A DNA stretch of 64,000 bases from Cryptomeria japonica (Eukaryota > Streptophyta > Pinopsida > Cupressales > Cupressaceae): the NCBI RefSeq assembly GCF_030272615.1, contig NC_081408.1, positions 768,165,830 through 768,229,829 of the forward strand. Direction: 5' to 3'. Both the position numbers and the translations under genes were made by a program. Of the stretch, positions 13,188 through 25,050 are shown one piece after another. Within the stretch, counting starts at the first letter, position 1. The number at the start of each line of letters is the position of its first letter. The notes below the pieces were generated by a model. That model was not told where the DNA came from and made no database searches. It worked only from the letters and a program-made list of their open reading frames with translations.

Positions 13188-14006
13188 AGTGAAGCCTCGT
13201 TGTTTGTTCGCTCAGAGTCTCATTGTATGATGTTCTATTCATAACTTTAAATTTAATATATCATTTTATTAGCCCACCATATGACCCCTTAGGTGTCATT
13301 AGATGTCGTATTGTTTCCTAAGAGTTCATATGGTGTCTTGTGACCCCTTAAGACCCCTCCTCCTTCCCTCCCCCCTACTCTCCCCCTCTCCCCTCTCTCT
13401 CTCTCCCTCTTCCTCCCTCTACCTCTCTCTCTCTCTCTCTGCCTCTCCCTTCCTCCATACCCCTTCTTCTCTCCCACCCCCCCTCTTCTCTCTCCCTTTC
13501 CCTCTCTCTACCTCTCTCCCTCTCTCTACCTTCCATCCCCCGTCTCTCTCTCTCTCCCTCTCTCTCCCTCTCTCTCTACCTGCAATATGTTTTTCAGAAG
13601 AAAACAACAGGTAGGAAAAGAAAGAGGGAGAGTAACACAGATGATGTCCTGTAGAATGATAGTGGTGGGTATGCGAGAGTTCCCATGTTGTTACACAATG
13701 CCTGTTACCTAAAGAAATTAAATTTTGTTGTATGCATGGGAGTGGTAGTATATGATAATCATCACTTGTCAAACAGTTGGAACGGTACATACCCATGAAA
13801 GAAATTAAGTGTGTAATTCCTATAGTCACAATCGAGATTAGTCTTATAACCCTGCAAATTTAATAACATCATATATTTTAGAACTTAGGTAGTACTCTTA
13901 GTGTTAGGTCAAGCTCTTACACATGCTTTTTAGTGAAGCCTTGTTGTTTGTTCACGAGTCTCGTTGTATGATGTTCTATTCATAACTTTAAATTTAATAT
14001 ATCATT
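13188..14006. repeat. Duplicated leader module of copy A with pyrimidine block
   Basis: The sequence GTGAAGCCTCGTTGTTTGTT to ATATCATT occurs at about 13188-13270 and again at about 13930-14006. Between them lie a (CT)-rich block (13351-13580) and a unique segment beginning ACCTGCAATATG at 13580. Copy B carries the same modules at 29230-30360, so they belong to the transposon. Confidence 0.7.
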
Positions 14007-14506
14007 NNNNNNNNNNNNNNNNNNNNNNNNNNNNNNNNNNNNNNNNNNNNNNNNNNNNNNNNNNNNNNNNNNNNNNNNNNNNNNNNNNNNNNNNNNNNNN
14101 NNNNNNNNNNNNNNNNNNNNNNNNNNNNNNNNNNNNNNNNNNNNNNNNNNNNNNNNNNNNNNNNNNNNNNNNNNNNNNNNNNNNNNNNNNNNNNNNNNNN
14201 NNNNNNNNNNNNNNNNNNNNNNNNNNNNNNNNNNNNNNNNNNNNNNNNNNNNNNNNNNNNNNNNNNNNNNNNNNNNNNNNNNNNNNNNNNNNNNNNNNNN
14301 NNNNNNNNNNNNNNNNNNNNNNNNNNNNNNNNNNNNNNNNNNNNNNNNNNNNNNNNNNNNNNNNNNNNNNNNNNNNNNNNNNNNNNNNNNNNNNNNNNNN
14401 NNNNNNNNNNNNNNNNNNNNNNNNNNNNNNNNNNNNNNNNNNNNNNNNNNNNNNNNNNNNNNNNNNNNNNNNNNNNNNNNNNNNNNNNNNNNNNNNNNNN
14501 NNNNNN
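14007..14506. other. Assembly gap of exactly 500 N
   Basis: The gap is followed directly by a CT microsatellite. The true length is unknown; copy B suggests the missing sequence is mostly pyrimidine-rich. Confidence 0.99.
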
Positions 14507-14630
14507 CTCCCTCTCTCTCCCTCTCTCCCTCTCCTCTCCCCTCTCCCTCCCTCTCCCTCCCTTCCCCCCTCTTCTCTCCCTCTCTCCCTCTCTCTCCCTC
14601 TCCCTCCTTCCCTCTCTCCCTCTCCCACCC

Positions 14631-14723
<93 letters not shown>

Positions 14724-14743
14724 CCTCTACCTCTCTCAAGAGC
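14507..14743. repeat. CT-rich block ending in (CT)n
   Basis: Pyrimidine-only sequence with a pure (CT)n tract of about 85 bases at 14634-14719. It is the counterpart of 30369-31203 in copy B and lies upstream of the transposase start. Confidence 0.95.
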
Positions 14744-15289
14744 ATGTACAAGGTACTGAAACTATTAGTTCCCTGCATTGCCATAAATTTTTTAAGGCTT
14801 AATAGCGCATACAGGGTACTATTCCCATTATTCCTTACCCCGTGATAACATTTTTAGGATTAGTAGCGCGTACGCACTACTTAACAGCCAGAATGGGAAA
14901 AAAGAATACCGTTGGGCTTGTCAACATTTTATGGTCTAATAATGCATACGCAGTTTATAGACATAGTTTAGTTGCCCAAGAGCCTAAATGGCCTCAAAGA
15001 AGTTTTTGAGGTCGTTGAAGGCCCACTGGAACTGTGTCTGCACTTCTATCACTGTTGTATACATAAAAGTAAGTGAATTTTTTGTTTTTGCATGATTTCA
15101 AATGATTGAATTGTTGTTTTTATTAGTTTTTTTGTTTTTGCATGGTTTCAAATGATTGAATTGTGATTGTTTAATAGTTTGATTCCAAAAATAGTGATAA
15201 GATGCATATTTATGGTTATTTATTTATTTTTGAACTTTTCTTTACATATATATGTAATATGATTCTATTTAGGTCAATCGATATCAACC

Positions 15290-18192
15290 ATGGGAAAGAA
15301 TAAGCGAGGAACGATGGAACAATGAGAGGCTCAAAAGGAAAGACAAAGGCAACGTATGAAGAAATTGTGTGACATAAGAACAATGGGAGAAGAAGGTATG
15401 TCAACCTCAACATCTCAATTCGATTTACCAAACGAATATAATGCACCTAATGCAATTGAAGAAGAAACATTTGATAATTTACCATTTGAACCTAATGCAA
15501 TTGAAGAAGAAACATTTGATAATTTACCATTTGAACCTAACGCAATTGAAGAAGATACCGCATTGAATAATCAATTAAATGATGAACATATTACACCTTC
15601 TCTACTTGATGAATTGAATGTACATAATGCGCCGATGTTAACACCTCTAGAATCATTCATAGGAAACCAAATTATCTAATTGACATTGATGAGAATATAT
15701 TGAAGTCAATGCCCAATAAAATGAATGAACGAACTTGTAGGAGAATGGTTAAAAGAATATGGTAAAACTATTTTAAAAGCTTAAATCAAACCGCAAGATG
15801 TCAATTAATTGTTCAAATGATTAAAAATTTGAATTTTAGAGAGACAATGAAAATTCTAGGCCTAAGATCATCTGAAAGTAACAGTGAAATAACTATTGTC
15901 AGAAATCTATTTGATGCATATCAATATATTGGTTCAAAATCACGTAGTAAAGATTCTAATGCTACTCGATGTGTCATTACATCAACCATAATGAGCAAGA
16001 AAATAAAAAAAAGATCGTTTGATAAGAAAAACAAGTAAGTCATTAAACGTTAGTAGAACAACATTAAGTAAAGCATTAAAGAGGTGAGAACAAATAGAGG
16101 AACCTAACAATAATTCTCTTTGGGCATTCTTGGGTAGACTACCACACAAAGACAAGGTTGTTGTAGATGCACTAAAAACATTAATTGAAAATTTTTGGCA
16201 TGACAACACAAGAGTATCGCCCAACTAAAGAGATGTTGTTAGAAGACGAATTTGGATATGACTCAAACTAAATTTTATGAAAGATTCCTTCAAAAGTTTC
16301 CTCAAATAAAAATTTCTCAAAGATTTTTTGAAATGGCAAAACCTTTTTATATTAAGATTAATCATGTATGCACCATGTGTTTTTGTAGGATGCATATTGA
16401 ATTTTCCATGCATTATGATATTTTTCATCATATTTGTTCTACTTTGCACACTAACGATGTTTTGTAGGAATGTAATATACAAGCACCTCCTAAGTCGGCG
16501 AGAGAATTTATTTCAAGTGTGCTATGTAATAGACATGATGGTTGCATCTATTATAAGATGCCTTGTTTGGAAGGTTCTTGTGCTATATGTGGTGGTTTGG
16601 AACGTTTACCAAGATGCATACATTTGGAGAGCACACATGAAATTGGTACGAAACTAGTTTCTTTTGGAAAATACAAGATAGTCACATATGGAGTTAAAGA
16701 CGGAAAATATTTGAAGAGATGTGAGCTAGTGAAAAATGATATATGTGTAGCTCAATTTATGAAAATGTTTCAAGAGAAACTAGTTTATGAGTACATAATG
16801 CATACACATAGAGCTCGATGGTTAGATGAGCAATTCAAGTTATGTAAGGACACATTTCCTCTTGGCACCATTGTCTCTATCGTTGATTTCACTGAAAATT
16901 ATACACTACAACCTCAAAATGAACTGCAATCCATGTATTATCACTCTACACAAGTTTCTATTTTTATACACATAGCATTCATGCATGCAGATGATAGCAC
17001 AGAGGAGGATAGAAAGGTTGTAAAAGAGTATCACTTCTACATAAGTGATGATCGTACTCATTCATCGAATTTTGTACAAGGATGCTTTAAAGTTTTCTAT
17101 GATAGTTTAAGGGAAAGGAACATACAATACAACCGACACTTAATATGGTCAGATTAATTGCACCACACAATTCAAGAATGCAATGATGTTTTATTGGTTG
17201 ACAAGGATGCATGTGACAAGCAGTGTACAACATTTTTGGAATTTCACTGAGGCTAGAAATGGTAAGGGAGAGCACAATGGTGCAGGAGCATGTGTGAAAA
17301 GAGCCCTAGCCAGGGAAGAATTTAAGTACAAAGGTGGTGTTGGGTTGGTAGATGCAGAAACAATTGTGCGATGGTGTAAGTCTACGACGGGTCCAGGTAA
17401 TCCAGGTACATCATTGGTTCGTAGATATTTTTGGTTGATCAATGAATCTAACATTGAAAACTATCTAGATTGTTGTACAGTTGCAGGATCAAGTGACATG
17501 CACTCATTTATGAGTTCAAATTCAAGTTCACTGGTAATTTATACGAGACAAATGGTATGTTTTTGCTCTTCATGCATGTATTGTTTGTGGGAAGAATGTG
17601 AATCACAAGAGTGGGCTGACAAATGGTCTTGTAGACCGTTGGTTCCCATTGATTCATATCAAGATCCCAAAGTATTACAATTGAGCCAGATGGAGACATC
17701 AGTGGATTTTGGCCATGTATCTGACCTAGTGGATTCAGGTGATTTTTTGAGTTAATTTTTTTGCAAGTATTTTTTTTGGTTCATTTTGTTGTACATCATA
17801 CTTTATTTTTGGTATTAATTAACACTTTATGAAATGCAGGTCATGTGTATGCAGTTGTTGCAGAAGAGAACAATGAAGAAGGAACAGGTTACTATTTGTG
17901 TCGTTGTGTTGAGCCTAAAAGAAAATTGACAACCACAATCATTGACAGAGAGGGTATTGAGTACCCAATAGGGTCTGTTGTTGCGACAAGAACATGGCTT
18001 CAGAGATACCCTATCAAGAATTATGATGTTTGGTTGTTCGAGGAATTTGAAAAACAAAGACATATTCTTCATTTCTCTAGCCTTGTTGTTGCAACAAATA
18101 TAAATTTGATGAAGTATCGTGGTAGACCTCATAACAAGATTTTATGGAAAGTTCATGAATTTGACCACGAGGCAATACTTGACACAATATAG
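15290..18192 (+). pseudogene. Transposase of copy A (DDE/D-type, decayed)
   Basis: Predicted to cut and rejoin the element ends in the nucleus. The ATG at 15290 follows an acceptor at 15271-15272; a donor at 15069 suggests a 5' UTR intron. The N-terminus is basic, then acidic with a 45-bp tandem repeat (EEETFDNLPFEPNAI, 15451-15550). A helical segment follows (RTTLSKALKR), then DNTRVSPN, a Cys-containing MPCLEGSCAICGG, and the likely catalytic core: SIVDFTENY, YHFYISDDRTHS, LIWSD then NCTTQFKN, and GKGEHNGAGACVKR (about 17262-17303). A phase-1 intron at 17739-17839 precedes a last exon ending at 18190-18192. Defects: TGA near 15322, stop at 15677, frame changes near 15680 and 16030-16250, TAG at 16468, and a one-base insertion at the WSD motif near 17154. 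Similar blocks (SDG..QYKN, SHGKGxCDGIGG) occur in uncharacterised animal transposase-like proteins. The family is an inference; transposase function is well supported by context. Confidence 0.72.
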
Positions 18193-18314
18193 GTTAGAGT
18201 CGATCCTGAAGGCTCACTTGATTGATTCTATAGTTCAGAGTAGAATGATTTTGAGAATTTTGTATAAATCATCGATGAATTGTTCTATATTCATTTTTTG
18301 TATATATAAATGCC

Positions 18315-18640
18315 CATGAGCTGATTTTTACATTTTTAGGGGCATAATTTTGTATATTTAAGTGGCAATGAGCTGATTTGTACATATGTACATGCCAAAT
18401 TTTATATATTAAAATGGTGATGAGCTGAATCGCACATATTGTAATGCCAAATTTTGTATAAAAGCCCATGAGATGATTTATATATTAAAATGGCGATGAG
18501 CTGAATAACACATATTGTAATGCCAAATTTTGTATAAAAGCCCATGAGGTGATTTGTAAGACAATTTTTTGTATAATCAAAGAGCCAAGAGCTGATTTGA
18601 CCATATTTAGAGGCAATTTTTTGAATAATATGTGACAATT
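18315..18640. repeat. Short tandem repeats downstream of the transposase
   Basis: Degenerate units built on GATGAGCTGAAT and ATGCCAAATTTTGTATAAAA recur, with a clear 76-bp period between 18422 and 18498. They lie between the transposase stop and the 359-bp array, so they are probably 3' flanking sequence of the gene. Confidence 0.7.
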
Positions 18641-18879
18641 TTTTGTGACTATTTTGTGTGTCAATGTTTTGTGACTATTTTTTGAGTATATGTGATGTGT
18701 CCCTGTTCAATCATGAGTATTATTGATTCTCATATAATCATGGATAATTATTTGAGTCATTATCGGGTCATAGGGGTCATAGATTGAGACTAGATACAAT
18801 TTGAGCAAAAATTGTCATTGTTGTCAAAAAAATTGTCAAAAAAGTTGTCAAGCAACTTCTACATTGCGTCGATAGGGTA

Positions 18880-21490
18880 TGACTCTCAAAGTTTTGGTGC
18901 TTTGAGATGCATGACAGGGGCATGCCTAGTGTAAAACTGCCCACCCAAACACGCTCGCGACGTCGGTTTGTGCATAAGATGAATTGAATCAATTCTAGCC
19001 ATTCTTGAAACTTTTTCTTGCAAGCAACTGACGATTTTTGGAGCAGGAGAAAAAATGCTACTAATTGAAAATGGCTCTGAGTCATCAAAAACTAAGATAG
19101 GCCATTGTAGAGGACCCTCACGCAACCCCATGGGATCAAACAAATCGACCGTATGTATCGTGGATTGGAAGAAACAGTCCGTCAAATTTTGACAATTTTT
19201 TGGACTCGGGGCACTTGAGAGATTGCACTAGTAGGGTATGACTCTCGACGTTCTGGTTCTTTGGGATGCACGAAAGGGCCATGCGTAGTGTAAACCTACC
19301 CACCCGGATGTGCTCATGATGTTTTTTTATGCACACGACGAACATAATCAATTCTAGCCAATCTTGCAACTTTTCCTTGCAAGCAACTGACAGTTTTTGG
19401 AGCAGGCAAAAATATGCTACTAATTGAAAATGGCTCCGAGTCATCAAAAAATGAGATAGGCCATTGTAGAGGAGAATCATGCAACCCCACAGGATCAAAT
19501 AGATCGATCGTATGTGTCATGGATTGGAAAAAATAGTCCGTCAAATTTTGACAATTTTTTGGACTCAGGGCACTTGAGAGATCGCACCGGTAGGGTATGA
19601 CTCTCAATGTTCTGGTGCTTTGGGATGCACGAAAGGGCCATGCCTAGCATAAACCTTCCCACCTAGATGTGCTCACGATGTCGGTTTGTGCATAAGACAA
19701 ACCGAATCAATTCTAGCCAATCTTGCAACTTTTCCTTGCAAGCAATTGATGGAGGCGAAAAAGTGCTACTAATTGAAAATGGCATCGAGTCATCGAAAAA
19801 AAAGATAGGCCATTGGAGAGGAGCCTCATGCAACCCCATTAGATCAAACACATCAACCGTATGTGTCGTGGATTGGAAGAAACAGTCCGTCAAATTTTGA
19901 CAATTTTTTGGACTTAGGGAACTTGAGAGATCGCACCGGTAGGGTGTGACTCTCGACATTCTGGTGCTTTGGGATGCACAACAAGGCCATGCCTAGTGTA
20001 AAATCCCCACCCAAACATGCTCGTGATGTCGGTTTGTGCACATGACGAACATAATCAATTCTAGCCAATCTTGTAACTTTTCCTTGCAAGCAACTGACGA
20101 TTTTTGGAGCAGGCGAAAAAATGCTACTAATTGAAAATGGCTCCGAGTTGAAAAATGAGATAGGCCATTGTAGAGGAGCCTCATGCGACCCCATAGGATC
20201 AAATAGATTGATCGTATGTGTCATGGATTGGAAACAATAGTCTGTCAAATTTTGACAATTTTTTGGACTCAGGGCACTTGAGAGATCGCATCGGTAGGGT
20301 ATGACTCTCGATGTTCTGGTGCTTTGGGATGCATGACAAAACCATGCTTAGTGTAAAAATACCCACATGGACATGCTTGCGATGTCGGTTTATGCATAAG
20401 ACGAACCGAATAAATTCTAGCCAATCTTGCAACTTTTCCTTGCAAGCAATTGACAGTTTTTGGAGTAGGCAAAAAAATGCTACTAATTGAAAATGGCTCC
20501 GAGTCATCAAAAACCGAGATAGGCCATTGCAGAGGAGCCTCACGCAACCCCATGGGATCAAACAAATTGACCGTATGTGTCGTGGATTGGAAGAAACAGT
20601 CCGTCAAATTTTGACAATTTTTTGTACTCAGGGCACTTGAGAGATCGCACCGGTAGGGTATGACTCTTGATGTTCTAGTGCTTTGGGATGCATGAAAAAG
20701 TCATGCTTAGCGTAAAAATGCCCACCTAGATGCACTCGCGATGTCGGTTTGTGCATAAGATGAATTGAATAAATTCTAGCCAATCTTGCAACTTTTCCTT
20801 GCAAGCAACTGACGGTTTCTAGAGCAGGCAAAAAAATGCTACTAATTGAAAATGGCTCCGAGTTGTCAAAAACTGAGATAACCCATTGCAGAGGAGCCTC
20901 ACGCAACCCCATGAGATCAAACAGATTGACCGTATGTGTCGTGGATTGGAAGAAACAGTCTGTCAAATTTTGACAATTTTTTGGACTCAGGGCACTTGAG
21001 AGATCGCACCGGTAGGGTATGACTCTCGACGTTTTGGTGCTTTGGGATGCATGACAGGGCCATGCCTAGCGTAAAACTTCCCACCTGGATGTGCTCGCGA
21101 TGTCGGTTTGTGCACACGACAAACATAATCAATTCTAGCCAATCTTGCAACTTTTCTTTGCAAGCAACTGACAGTTTTTGGAGTAGGCGAAAAAATGCTA
21201 CTAATTGAAAATGGCTCTGAGTCATCGAAAACTGAGATAGGCCATTGTAGAGGAGCCTCATGTGACCCCACGGGATCAAACAGATCAACCGTATGTGTCG
21301 TGGATTGGAAAAAATAGTCCGTCAAATTTTGACAATTTTTTGGACTCAGGGCACTTGAGAGATCGCACCGGGAGGGTATGACTCTCGACATTCTGGTGCT
21401 TCAGGATGCACGACAGGGCCATGCCTAGTGTAAACCTGCCCACCCAAATGCGCTCGCGACATCGGTTTGTGCACACGATGAACATAATTT
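18880..21490. repeat. 359-bp tandem array, about 7 copies
   Basis: The marker GGCACTTGAGAGATYGCA recurs at intervals of 359, 349, 355, 359, 359 and 359 bases. Short deletions, not point differences, explain the 349 and 355 spacings. Because 359 is not a multiple of three, the many overlapping minus-strand open frames (about 100 residues each) restart in every unit and are unlikely to be one protein. Copy B has just over two units (31578-32400) of the same period. The array ends at a hairpin-like TGCGAG...CTCTCGCA near 21495-21520. Confidence 0.93.
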
Positions 21491-22025
21491 GACCATTGCG
21501 AGCGTGAGGGTGCTCTCGCACCAAACACATTGTTGTTTATATTCATATTGTCGATTTTTGTTATTTATATTCATATTGTTAATTACATATGCAAATATTC
21601 ATTTAAATTTATAAAAGGGCAGCCACCAAATACAACGAATACACAATAATAAACTGAATACAAGGAGTTTTGTAGGGTTAATTCAACATTTTAGAAATTT
21701 TATCAAATCATATTCCACAATTGCAATGCTTTATATCATATATTTTTGTTGTTTATATTCATATTGTTGATTACATATGCAAATATTCATTTAAATTTAT
21801 AAAAGGACAAACACAAAATACAACGAATACAAAATAATGAGCTCATTACACATTTATTGGATCGAATATCAATATTTATATATATAAAAAAAGGCATGTC
21901 TGCCAAGTCAATACAAGTATTACAAAAATGTGGCATATGCCATGTCCAAATCGATATACAATAAAAATGTAGAATATATCTACATGTATTGGTCATTCTA
22001 TGACCAAAGCTAACACTATATGATC
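21491..22025. repeat. Spacer with a duplicated 70-bp segment
   Basis: TTACATATGCAAATATTCAT and the following bases occur at about 21572 and again at about 21770, about 197 bases apart. The same duplication is in copy B (32450-32720), so it is older than the A/B split. It forms the 3' flank of the accessory gene. Confidence 0.7.
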
Positions 22026-24646
22026 CTAAACTTGTGGTGTATCATCAACATCAAGCCTCTTCAGTGCAGAACACGGCTCTGTAGATGGATGCAAAACCAC
22101 AATCCAAAAGCTAAGTTAGAATTCTTTTGTAGAAAATAGTTCACAATTAACAACATAACTATGCATTTAACTTTAATTCCTTTGCAATTGAAATGTAGAT
22201 TACCTCATCGGCTGATCCAGGAGCTAATGTCTTCGCTCTCCTCTCCTTGTCACTCTTAGGAGTTTTCTTGAAGACATACTTAAATGGATCCACGTTATGG
22301 CCGTACAGCGAAGGAGTCTATTGTAGATTAAATGTACAATTAATACATTGTACTAACATAAATATATCAAAAACACTTAAAAGCTATAATATAGAGAACA
22401 ATGACGTACCTGTGCCTCAGATGCTTCTCCAATGGACTGAGGATGGCTCACCATCGATGTAGAAACTGTCGCTATTACCTATACAAAAAATGTACAAAGA
22501 TTAAATACAATTAATATAATGATAAACATTGAAGGTTAAAAACAATTAATTGTACATATCAAACAAAAGTGTACCGGATCCTGATATGCTTCTCCAGTGC
22601 AAGGAGGAGGGTTCGCCATTGATGAAATAGGTATGGATATTTCCTGTATGAAAAAATTATAAGATTATAATATATCACAAGTTCACATGTACGCGTGCAT
22701 ATAATCATGAAATCAAGAAAATAAAGTAGAGATACATACCTCTGCCCTCTCTTGATCCACGGGCGAATCAGGTGCATTCAACATATCAACAAAGCTCAAT
22801 GGCCGCTGTACATGTAAAATAGACAAAAAATACTAATCAATCTACAAACCCCAACTAATACTTGATTTCAACATTTTCAAACAATTGTATAACTAAAAAT
22901 GTGTTCAATTACCTTCTTCACACGTTTTGGCGTCTTCGAGGAATTCTTTTTCTTAGGACGAGCCCTTGACGTGGAGGGGGTGCCCTAAAAACAGAAAATT
23001 AACATGAGATATTAGTACAGATAATAAATTAAACATAATTTTAAAAATCTAAAATGAAATGACTTGCATATTCCATCAAAACAATACATAAAAAAGGTTG
23101 TACAAAATATGATACCATATAGCCTTGTAGGCCAAAATCGATCGCTGATAGCGTGATGTCATCAATCTAGGACATTTCGTCCCCTGTCAACACCTACAAT
23201 CCAAAAATTGGACCAAGCATTAAAGATAGTATATCTTATATTTTTTTGAATTCAAAGTGTACTATTTTATTTTAACATGTTACAAAATTTATACCTCAGG
23301 CATCGAAGTTGCAGCTATAGTAACTGGGGGAGGTGTATGGGATACCGCTGCTGCATCCTGAAATGCATATTATTTATCTCAATTTAAATCGATGTATAAA
23401 TGAAAATTCATTTATCTAATTACAAATTTAAAGTGACTGATAAATAAAATGTTATGAATTCAAATCAACACACTTGTGTTTGTGGCTCATGGGAAAACAC
23501 CATGTCCATCAACTCATCTATTAGTGCAACATCCTCAACCATGTGAGCCTGACATCTACAACTGCAAATCGTGCACAGATGATATGAGTATCCATCTGCA
23601 CCGGCTCCATTATCTATCCGCGAGCATATCCCCGAGCAACTGACACACATATGCTCGATGGGCTCTCTGTCGCCCTCTAATGGCTCATCATCTAATACAA
23701 TAGGGTGTGCTAATGACGTCCCATGCTGGATGATGGCACCAGTCAATGTTGTGGCCACCTGAAGAGTTTGTAGCTGCATAGAATCTTTTAGCTCTAATGG
23801 GACAGCCTGATGCACCTTGGGTTTGGGTGCTAGGGGGCGACGACTCTCCACGGCTAATCGCCTATGGGCTCCAGGTCTATCTTGGGCAGAGCCACCACCT
23901 ATACCATGAAACTCTCTCATGTTAAAATAGTTTGGCCGCACATTGAGCACAAACTCACAATATATTTTTCTCAAAAAATATAATGGCACCTCATAATTAT
24001 TACAAGGTGGATCATCAAAGACCATCCACCACCTCTGCCAAGAAAGATTCTTCATTTGCGCATTGGTACACCAATGTATGGGAAACCTCTTTGCATTAAG
24101 AGGTAATGACTGACCAATTTTGGGATCAACAAAAAGGGCACATATTTGTTGTTTAGAAATAATTTTGTTTTTTACTCCATCGTATGATAGCCCATTGGCA
24201 TAGAATTGACGACACCTATCCCTAAAGCTTACCCATTTGGTAATTTCTGTGGAAATAGCTATGGGACCACTAGCTAATGTTTCTAGGCTAGTGGCGAGGG
24301 ATTGATGATGGTCAAGTTCAGAAATTTTCAATTTTACAATCAGTCTATTGATTTTAGATGTATTTTGTCCTAACTGATTAATTAATTCTTCCTGTGTTTC
24401 AGCTGTGCAATCAAAAGGAGGAATTGGGGGTTGTTCTTGTGTGTTTTCAGGAGGTGCATTTGGTTGTTCTTGTGGGTTTTCAGGAGGTGCATTTGGTTGT
24501 TCTTGTTCTGGATTAGAAGAATCTGGTTTTTGAAACAAAAAATGAAAAAACCTAATCAAAATTAATGAAATTAAATTCAAAATGTAAAACAAATTGCATA
24601 AACTGGAAAGAAAGACAAAAATAAACAAAAACTAACCTTGATCCAT
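22026..24646 (-). CDS. Accessory protein of the transposon, 10 exons, near-intact
   Basis: I do not recognise the family. Minus-strand exons: 24637-24646 (ATG), 23474-24522, 23295-23357, 23116-23193, 22913-22984, 22740-22805, 22575-22643, 22410-22478, 22204-22317 and 22026-22076 (TAG end; acceptor uncertain). All junctions except the first are phase 0, giving about 546 residues. Exon 2 begins with Pro/Glu/Gln repeats (EQPNAPPEN), then a globular region with KWVSFRDRCRQFY and LSWQRWWMVFDDPPCNNYEV, and ends in a Cys-rich patch (HMCVSCSGIC, then HLCTICSCRCQ) that could bind zinc. Exon 5 is strongly basic (RARPKKKNSSKTPKRVKK), a likely nuclear signal. Exons 7 and 8 are duplicates (both 69 nt, GEAYQ/GEASE). 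The one defect is a TAG in exon 4; copy B reads CAA there. It is convergent to the transposase and may help it bind DNA. Confidence 0.65.
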
Positions 24647-24767
24647 ATCCTGGAGGAAAAATTTAGCACCCTGTTCATGGTTTAGGTGAGAAAATGGGGA
24701 AAAAAGGAAGTTAAAAACGCGATTTACGGGTAAATGAGACCCAGTTTTTTTTAAAAAACTTTTTTTA

Positions 24768-24985
24768 CCAGGCACTGTGTACGCGGTTTTATTTGGATTA
24801 TTAGCGCATATGCGCTCATTTTCCTAGGCATAGTGTGTACGCGCTCATTTTCCTAAAAGCAGCGCGTACGTGCTACCTTTTCTAGGCTCGGGAAGAATAA
24901 ACCTAAGCGCATACGCGGGAATTTGAAATTTTAAAGCCGCGTACGCGGGAATTTGAAATTTTAAAACCGCATACGTGCTGCCTGT
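24768..24985. repeat. Right subterminal palindrome array of copy A
   Basis: Seven or so motifs of the same GCGCGTACGCGC type are present, including GCGCATATGCGC, GCGCGTACGTGC and CCGCGTACGCGG. Several are followed by TCATTTTCCTA or GGAATTTGAAATTTTAAA, so the array grew by short tandem duplication. Confidence 0.8.
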
Positions 24986-25007
24986 TTTTCCAATTTTTTT
25001 TTGGGTG

Positions 25008-25046
25008 GTGTCCACTTTTTTGACCACCATCTTTGTGCACAGGCCC
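25008..25046 (-). repeat. Right terminal inverted repeat of copy A
   Basis: This is the inverted match of 12186-12234, lacking the 9-base spacer. The second ATGT lies at 25047-25050, and the 15-bp target array continues beyond it. Confidence 0.88.
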
Positions 25047-25050
25047 ATGT

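Larger units (their letters stand above)
12186..25046. mobile_element. Copy A: 12.9 kb TIR DNA transposon (possible Sola superfamily)
   Basis: The element starts with GGGTAAGTGCACAAAGATGG and ends with the inverted GGGCCTGTGCACAAAGATGG, flanked by ATGT on both sides (12182-12185 and 25047-25050). From left to right it holds the left TIR, a left palindrome array, pyrimidine-rich blocks around a 500-N gap, a transposase gene (15290-18192, +), a 359-bp tandem array (18880-21490), an accessory gene (22026-24646, -), a right palindrome array and the right TIR. Copy B at 27596-48551 repeats this order and confirms the borders. The 4-bp duplication, GGG ends and DDE/D-like transposase fit what I know of Sola elements, but I could not test this, and the superfamily label is an inference. 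The transposase has stops and frameshifts, so copy A cannot move on its own. Confidence 0.85.

Noticed and set aside
13964-14845. Open frames of 260-293 residues spanning the gap
   Set aside because: More than half of each frame is unknown bases, and the rest is CT repeat.
18777-21546. Chain of overlapping minus-strand frames with SISSIF and HRESYPT-like text
   Set aside because: They repeat with the 359-bp unit, which is not a multiple of three, and restart in every unit. This is expected from a tandem repeat with one open frame by chance.
24523-24628. Hydrophobic N-terminus (MFIFVFL...) upstream of the accessory protein, suggesting a signal peptide
   Set aside because: It lies in an intron: a good donor at 24635-24636 and acceptor at 24523-24524 join MDQ to DSSNPE in frame, and the same structure is present in copy B.
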